Below are positions 59,985 through 64,000 of a stretch of DNA of 64,000 nt, piece after piece (position 1 is the stretch's first letter; each line of letters opens with the position of its first letter). The position numbers and the translations under genes were made by a program. Location of the stretch: contig NZ_NNBY01000027.1 in assembly GCF_002834235.1 (NCBI RefSeq), forward strand, positions 1 through 64,000, given 5' to 3'. Source of the DNA: Ruminococcus bromii. GTDB lineage: Bacteria; Bacillota; Clostridia; Oscillospirales; Acutalibacteraceae. Below the pieces are notes generated by a model that ran no database searches, was not told the origin of the DNA, and saw nothing but the letters and a program-made list of their open reading frames with translations.

Positions 59985-60255
59985 AGTTCTTCACTCTCCT
60001 TAACAAGCAAGTATTTGTTTTAAATCGGTCAGGTTCGGCATCAACTCTGACATCTCCGGTTGCAATATACGCAATATTCTTTTTCGGAATATAGCAAGAA
60101 CCTAAGAGCAAATCGGTAATGAGAAAAATATCCTCATCATCTGCTCTTTGAAAAAGGCTGACGATTGTTTTCTTCCCTTTAAGTTCAAAATCTTCAGCCG
60201 CCTGAACAGCCTCGCCGGTAACGAGGTGTAAGTTATATATCTGTACTGTTTTCAT
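59968..60255 (-). CDS. Conserved conjugation-module protein of unknown function (95 aa)
   Basis: Not recognised beyond its position before prgI. It looks like a small mixed domain with VSLFQRADDEDIFLITDLLL (about 32-51) and no membrane segment. The start overlaps the preceding small gene by ATGA, and its end overlaps prgI, so all are translationally coupled. Confidence 0.65.
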   Translation of the reverse strand: MKTVQIYNLHLVTGEAVQAAEDFELKGKKTIVSLFQRADDEDIFLITDLLLGSCYIPKKNIAYIATGDVRVDAEPDRFKTNTCLLRRVKNCGSED

Positions 60256-60422
60256 TTGTTTTTCCTTTCTCTGCGAATCGGTCGAATTTTAGAAGGCACG
60301 ACACAAATATCCGTAAGACAAATACGCTCGCCCCTTCTTTTACCGCCGTTATACACGCAGGCTTTACATCTACGGTCAGCAGAGAAATATTTCTGCCGAC
60401 CTGTCCTGTTTGTGTTTTTCAT
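60252..60422 (-). CDS. 56-residue basic protein with two Cys pairs
   Basis: Reads MKNTNRTGRQKYFSADRR, then CKAC and, after 13 residues, ICLTDIC, ending in a strongly basic tail (IRPIRRERKNK). GGAGG lies 8 nt before the ATG at 60422, and the stop overlaps the next start (ATGA). The two Cys pairs and 19 basic residues suggest a small zinc-binding nucleic-acid protein. It is in step with its neighbours and is probably expressed. Confidence 0.6.
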   Translation of the reverse strand: MKNTNRTGRQKYFSADRRCKACVYNGGKRRGERICLTDICVVPSKIRPIRRERKNK

Positions 60423-60437
60423 TTTCTTGAACCTCCG

Positions 60438-61274
60438 TTATAAGCCCATCATTTCTCTGATAATACGGTCACTCATCTTTACTGCACCGACAAGAACAAG
60501 CATATTAAATACAAGTTCTCCGATATATGACCATACCTGTGTGACTGCCGCAGCGTCCGGGTTTACCACCGGCGGACTTGACGCAAACAGTGAGAAGATT
60601 ATGCAGGCAAGTACGATAACCGCACCCTCAAGCAGTACCGCACAGTAACTTTTAATAAAACTCTTGCCCACATTCTGCGTTGGTTCTCCGGCAAAGGTAG
60701 ATAGCGGTATCGGTGCTAATGCCGTATACATATACAGTTTGAAAAATCTGCCGTAAACCGTCATTATCAGAATGAATGACAACACCGTAATAAAAAGACC
60801 GCCTATCAGAGTCACTGCCCATAGCGGAATGCTTTCAAAGAATCCGCAGTCCTCAATGGTTGTTACCATTTCGGATGGGAGCGTCGTTTGATTCGGTGTC
60901 CCAAATCCCGATGATGTCATAATGGTTGAAATGATACCTTGAACGATATTGAATAAAGCAAGCATAAGCTCCATACCGTAGGTTATGACACCTTTGGCAA
61001 TGGCAAAGCGAACAAACAATTTCAATGCGTGTTCCGGCTTTTTTACATCGGTAAAGCTGCCACAGGTACGGACAACGCCTACCACAAAGAACAGCACTAA
61101 TAGTGCAAGCCCGATTGCCTGAACTGCTCCGTTAATTGTTACCATCACATTCCATATGCTTCCGCCTTTGAAATCCTGCGGTGTTGTGGTTAAAAGCTGC
61201 CATATCTCGCTTAATTTATCGTTCCAAGTTTCAAGAGCGTTTTCGAGGTTTTGAACTACCCAGTTATCGCTCAT
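60438..61274 (-). CDS. VirB6/TrbL-like channel protein
   Basis: A 278-residue polytopic protein with about six membrane helices (starting near 48, 88, 145, 165, 205, 240). AVQAIGLALLVLFFVVGVVR (about 48-67) and an Ala/Pro-rich ALAPIPLSTFAGEPTQNVGK (about 182-201) match the CD1107/VirB6-like proteins of Tn1549-type elements. It would form the inner-membrane part of the mating channel together with Maff2, PrgI and VirB4. Confidence 0.82.
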   Translation of the reverse strand: MSDNWVVQNLENALETWNDKLSEIWQLLTTTPQDFKGGSIWNVMVTINGAVQAIGLALLVLFFVVGVVRTCGSFTDVKKPEHALKLFVRFAIAKGVITYGMELMLALFNIVQGIISTIMTSSGFGTPNQTTLPSEMVTTIEDCGFFESIPLWAVTLIGGLFITVLSFILIMTVYGRFFKLYMYTALAPIPLSTFAGEPTQNVGKSFIKSYCAVLLEGAVIVLACIIFSLFASSPPVVNPDAAAVTQVWSYIGELVFNMLVLVGAVKMSDRIIREMMGL

Positions 61275-61346
61275 TCATTCGCACCTCCTTGTAAAAATGG
61301 GAGCATACCCGTTTTGCCGAGTATGCCCCGTGATAACTGTTGCTTC

Positions 61347-61706
61347 TTAGCCTGTGATAAGAGTAAGGATTTCTTTTGCGAAAGTAATGATGATACCTCC
61401 GGCAAGAGTAAGAAAACCGTTTGCTCTCTGGGACGGGTCGTGGGACTTCAAAGAAAGTCCGACCTGCACGATACCGAAGCCGAGCAGGATAAGTCCGATT
61501 GCACGGATAAGTCCGAAAATGAAATCGGACAGATTGTTTACAACCGTGATAGGGTCGTTTGCCGCAAATGCGGTAACACCTGTGCCGAGTACAATGGTCA
61601 TTGCCAGTACCGCCACACAATATGCACGGTAGCCTTTCTTAACCTTTCCGGTCATAGGCAGTTTAGAGGTTGCTTTGTTTTCTGTGTTTCTCTTAAAAAA
61701 TCTCAT
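61347..61706 (-). CDS. Maff2-family membrane protein
   Basis: A 119-residue protein with a basic N-terminus, a signal-like helix (about 28-48) and a second helix pair (about 60-115; FGLIRAIGLILLGFGIVQVG). Maff2 proteins are constant members of Tn1549-like conjugation modules, possibly VirB2/VirB3-like. ATG 61706 has GGAGG 8 nt upstream. Confidence 0.85.
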   Translation of the reverse strand: MRFFKRNTENKATSKLPMTGKVKKGYRAYCVAVLAMTIVLGTGVTAFAANDPITVVNNLSDFIFGLIRAIGLILLGFGIVQVGLSLKSHDPSQRANGFLTLAGGIIITFAKEILTLITG

Positions 61707-61724
61707 TGTCATTTCCTCCTGTGA

Positions 61725-63515
61725 TTAAAAATTGTTATCTACTTCAAAATCCTCATCGGACAGAAGTTCATAAGTGGTTTCTCCGTAATTGCTTTCCTCA
61801 ACCTCATCAGGGTCAATGGCAAGAACGGAAATAGATGAGTGCGGTATCGTTACTTCTCCGTGCTTGTACGGTTTCTCTTTTCCGTCTGTGGTCAGTGCCA
61901 CATTCGGGTGCTTCAAGATGTCGTACTTAAAATCCATAATTGGTCGCTCCCCTCGGATAAATAAAATCGCATATTGGTTATCCAGCATACGCACTTCATC
62001 CGGTGTGAGAAGTTCTCGACCGCTTATCTGATAGTTGGTGGAGTAGTTACCGCTTCGACCGGAACTCTTACCGTAAGTGTTCGTGTCGATAGTTTCTTTG
62101 CCGAGCAGTTCCGACACATATTTGTGTGTACTTTGCTCGTTACCGCCAAGATACAGAAATTCATCGCAGTTGCCCACGATACTTTCCCATTGCTTTTCAA
62201 ACAAGGCTTTAAGCTGTGCCAAGTTCTGTAAGATGATACTTACAGATACCCCACGGGAACGCATAACCGACAGTATCTTGTCAAAGTCATCCGGCAATGA
62301 AACATTGGCAAATTCGTCCATCAGAAAATGGACGGGAATGGGAAGCGAACCTCCGTGGATATGGTCGGCGGCATAGAATAACTGCTGAAACAGTTGGGTA
62401 TATAAAATCGACACCAGAAAATTGAAACTGGAGTCGTTATCGGGTATCAGGGCAAACAAGGCGACTTTTTTCTCGCCCATAGAGGGCAGGTCTAACTCGT
62501 CTGTCGAAGTTAAAGAAGCAAGACTTTCAAGATTGAATTTCTCAAGCCTTGCGGCAAGCGTTATCTGAATGGATTTCAGTGTCTTTGCCGAACCGGAATG
62601 ATAGGAACGGTAATACTTGAGAGCAATATGGTCGGGATTGTTCATCTCAAGCTCTGCAAATAATTCATCGAGAGGAGATGGTCTTGTATCTTCCTCATCC
62701 TCAATCGAACCGGCTCTGAGCATTTCCATAACCATTGCAAAGTTCTGTTCTTCCTCCGGTGCTTCATAGCGTAAATAAAACACCAACGCCAAAAGGAGCA
62801 TAGAAGCTGAAGTGTCCCAAAACGGGTCTTGGGACTGACTGCCCTTTGGTGTGGTGCTTTTGAATAAGTTAGTTACAAGTTTCTGCACATCGTTGTCGTT
62901 CTGAAGATACACAAAAGGATTGTAACAGTGGCTCTTTTCCATAGAGATAAGGTCAAGAACTCTGACCTCATATCCTTTTTTCTCAAGAAGTTTTCCCGTA
63001 TCCCTCACGATTTCGCCTTTCGGGTCAAGGATTACAAAAGAGGTATTGCACTGCATAAGGTTGGGCTTACAGTAAAATCTTGTTTTACCTGCACCGGAAC
63101 CGCCGCATACCAGTGTATTCAGATTTCGTCTGTGCTTTTTCGCATTCAATCCGATACGGACATTCTGCGTCATCAGCTTGTTATCGGAATACGGAGACTG
63201 TCTGTACTTCTTATCCACGGCTCTTGCATTGCCCCATTTTGCAGAACCGTGTTCCTCCCGCCTGCGGTAGTTTCTCTGTGTGGAGAAATATATCCCGATA
63301 CCCATTCCATAGCACAAAAGCAAAATGAGGACAGTTTTCACACTGTCCTCACAAACTTCTATATGAAACGGATTGTTAAATACATTCATCAGGCTCGGCA
63401 ATATCTCCGGCAATCCGCCTTTAACTGACGGAGCTATGAGAAGTGCCAGCCACACAACCGGAACAATACCGATGACAGAAAGAATAATCGCAGACTGTCT
63501 TTCGTTATCTCGCAT
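61725..63515 (-). CDS. virD4: VirD4/TraG-type coupling protein
   Basis: A 596-residue ATPase with two N-terminal membrane helices (about 10-30 and 60-80). Walker A is LVCGGSGAGKTRFYC (about 135-149) and Walker B is HFLMDEFANV (about 395-404); the TraG-type NLAQLKALFEKQWESIVGN follows. It recruits the relaxase-DNA complex to the mating channel. The start overlaps the upstream small gene by 11 bp. The C-terminal 60 residues are acidic and may bind the relaxosome. Confidence 0.95.
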   Translation of the reverse strand: MRDNERQSAIILSVIGIVPVVWLALLIAPSVKGGLPEILPSLMNVFNNPFHIEVCEDSVKTVLILLLCYGMGIGIYFSTQRNYRRREEHGSAKWGNARAVDKKYRQSPYSDNKLMTQNVRIGLNAKKHRRNLNTLVCGGSGAGKTRFYCKPNLMQCNTSFVILDPKGEIVRDTGKLLEKKGYEVRVLDLISMEKSHCYNPFVYLQNDNDVQKLVTNLFKSTTPKGSQSQDPFWDTSASMLLLALVFYLRYEAPEEEQNFAMVMEMLRAGSIEDEEDTRPSPLDELFAELEMNNPDHIALKYYRSYHSGSAKTLKSIQITLAARLEKFNLESLASLTSTDELDLPSMGEKKVALFALIPDNDSSFNFLVSILYTQLFQQLFYAADHIHGGSLPIPVHFLMDEFANVSLPDDFDKILSVMRSRGVSVSIILQNLAQLKALFEKQWESIVGNCDEFLYLGGNEQSTHKYVSELLGKETIDTNTYGKSSGRSGNYSTNYQISGRELLTPDEVRMLDNQYAILFIRGERPIMDFKYDILKHPNVALTTDGKEKPYKHGEVTIPHSSISVLAIDPDEVEESNYGETTYELLSDEDFEVDNNF

Positions 63516-63708
63516 CGCCGGAGCGTTCCTTTTCGATAACCTTGAATTTTTTCTTTGGGGCAGTCCCGACCTTGATAATCAGGTCGTCCACAGCATCGGT
63601 TGATTTCCCCTCGTTCATTAAATCTGTTTTCTCATCATTAAGAGAACGGATAACGATACCGTGTTCATAATCATCCAACGCTATATGGTAAAGTTCTTCT
63701 TTTGCCAT
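63505..63708 (-). CDS. Small conserved protein coupled to virD4
   Basis: A 67-residue charged protein: DDYEHGIVIRSLNDEKTDLM (about 12-31) and a basic C-terminus (APKKKFKVIEKERSG). No membrane segment. It overlaps virD4 by 11 bp and follows the LtrC-like gene by 11 bp. Similar small genes are common at this place in Tn1549-like elements; the function is unknown. Confidence 0.65.
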   Translation of the reverse strand: MAKEELYHIALDDYEHGIVIRSLNDEKTDLMNEGKSTDAVDDLIIKVGTAPKKKFKVIEKERSGDAR

Positions 63709-63719
63709 ATCAGTACCTC

Positions 63720-64000
63720 TTATCTTTCATAATCTTTTGAGCGTGCCTGCTTTTTCTTATACAGTTCATCGGACACACGGGAATGAATATCTGTCATCGC
63801 ATTTCTCGTCTTGGATAGTTCAAAACGAATGTCCTTCGGCTCTTTGTTTGCCAGCTTATCCGGAATACGGTTGATGGCAAAATTCTGTGTATCAATACCG
63901 TACTTTTTGCAAAGCATATATCCGATACACACCGCCTGAAAGCCCATATCGGAACGACTGTAACTGTCGCTGTTGATGGAAAGCTGTGCGTGTCCCAGTT
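63720..64000 (-). CDS. LtrC/ArdC-like protein, C-terminal part, cut by the window edge
   Basis: The frame is open to the window edge and begins LGHAQLSINSDSYSRSDMGF, where LGHAQL is the end of an HELGH-type zinc metallopeptidase motif as in LtrC/ArdC-like antirestriction proteins. The tail (NRIPDKLANKEPKDIRFELS, then KKKQARSKDYER) is highly charged. Only about 92 residues are visible; the upstream part lies beyond 64,000. Proteins with this end stand before virD4 in Tn1549-like modules and may protect incoming DNA. Confidence 0.7.
   Translation of the reverse strand, partial: LGHAQLSINSDSYSRSDMGFQAVCIGYMLCKKYGIDTQNFAINRIPDKLANKEPKDIRFELSKTRNAMTDIHSRVSDELYKKKQARSKDYER

Larger units (their letters stand above)
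19105..64000. mobile_element. Integrative and conjugative element (Tn1549/Tn916-like), one end to window edge
   Basis: A Tn916-type integrase with excisionase-like genes at about 19.4-21.6 kb and a full mating-pair module at 53.8-64 kb run on the same strand with accessory genes between, the layout of Tn1549-like ICEs. The terminus near 19.1-19.25 kb is inferred from the metG remnant, the direct repeats and the integrase orientation; the exact att site was not determined. The other end and the relaxase lie outside the window. Nested or tandem elements are possible because the cargo is mosaic. Confidence 0.75.

Noticed and set aside
53833..64000. Relaxase gene and oriT of the ICE
   Set aside because: No MobP/MobA-like HUH signature or relaxase motif is seen in any frame here. 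Those functions probably lie beyond 64,000.
1..64000. tRNA, rRNA or group II intron features
   Set aside because: I looked for cloverleaf-like TTCGA-containing segments, rRNA motifs and intron domain V, and saw nothing convincing by eye; a covariance-model scan would be decisive.

Overview
The window looks like the chromosome of an anaerobic, spore-forming Clostridia species (Oscillospiraceae/Ruminococcaceae type is my best guess). The evidence is an alpha/beta small acid-soluble spore protein, SpmA/SpmB, a T-box-controlled leuA, SigA-type promoters, strong AGGAGG ribosome binding sites, and anaerobic oxygen-defence genes. No rRNA, tRNA or CRISPR array was seen.

1-12,650 reads as core chromosome. 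It holds a T-box leader and leuA; a DUF4143-type AAA ATPase bracketed by two near-identical terminator copies; a spore protein; a tetR / MMPL transporter / heptad-repeat surface protein unit with a candidate operator; a dCMP deaminase / phosphopantetheinyl transferase pair; an AbrB-like regulator; and spmA-spmB.

12,800-19,100 is a scarred accessory zone. It contains an arsC fragment butted against an IS4-type transposase fragment, a FUSC-type membrane protein with a two-component system, a WYL-regulator fragment resembling the intact WYL gene at 39,146, a MATE exporter, and a 3' piece of metG that marks the probable edge of the large element.

From about 19,100 to the window end lies one integrative and conjugative element (ICE) of the Tn1549/Tn916 type. 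Its integrase (19,371) with four tandem excisionase-like genes is at one end. Its conjugation module (CHAP/lysozyme hydrolase, sortase B, VirB4, PrgI, VirB6-like, Maff2, VirD4, LtrC/ArdC-like) runs off the window at 64,000. No relaxase is visible, so the element continues beyond the window. Between the ends are: (a) a MazF-zinc ribbon protein, a sigma-like factor and an ImmR/ImmA switch divergent from a dinB operon with four operator half-sites; (b) a redox island with thioredoxins, CoA-disulfide reductase-rhodanese, rubredoxin, desulfoferrodoxin, a flavin reductase-rubrerythrin fusion, LDH, PerR and a Crp/Fnr regulator; (c) a nine-gene operon with three methyltransferases, a ketopantoate reductase-like enzyme, a transglutaminase-like protein, YolD, WYL and a UmuC-like polymerase; (d) a type I restriction-modification locus with an invertible hsdS gene.

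The strongest signals of hidden biology are three. First, four copies of TAAACGATAATTTA flank and split the hsdS halves around a tyrosine recombinase; in this assembly the hsdM-linked hsdS is a half gene that one inversion would restore. Second, three promoters in the redox island share GTGAT-N3-ATCAC exactly 22 nt upstream of the -10 box, defining a probable class II Crp/Fnr regulon carried on the ICE. Third, the rubrerythrin fusion keeps an internal Shine-Dalgarno and start codon. Exact att ends, the full ICE extent and phase states cannot be settled from one window.
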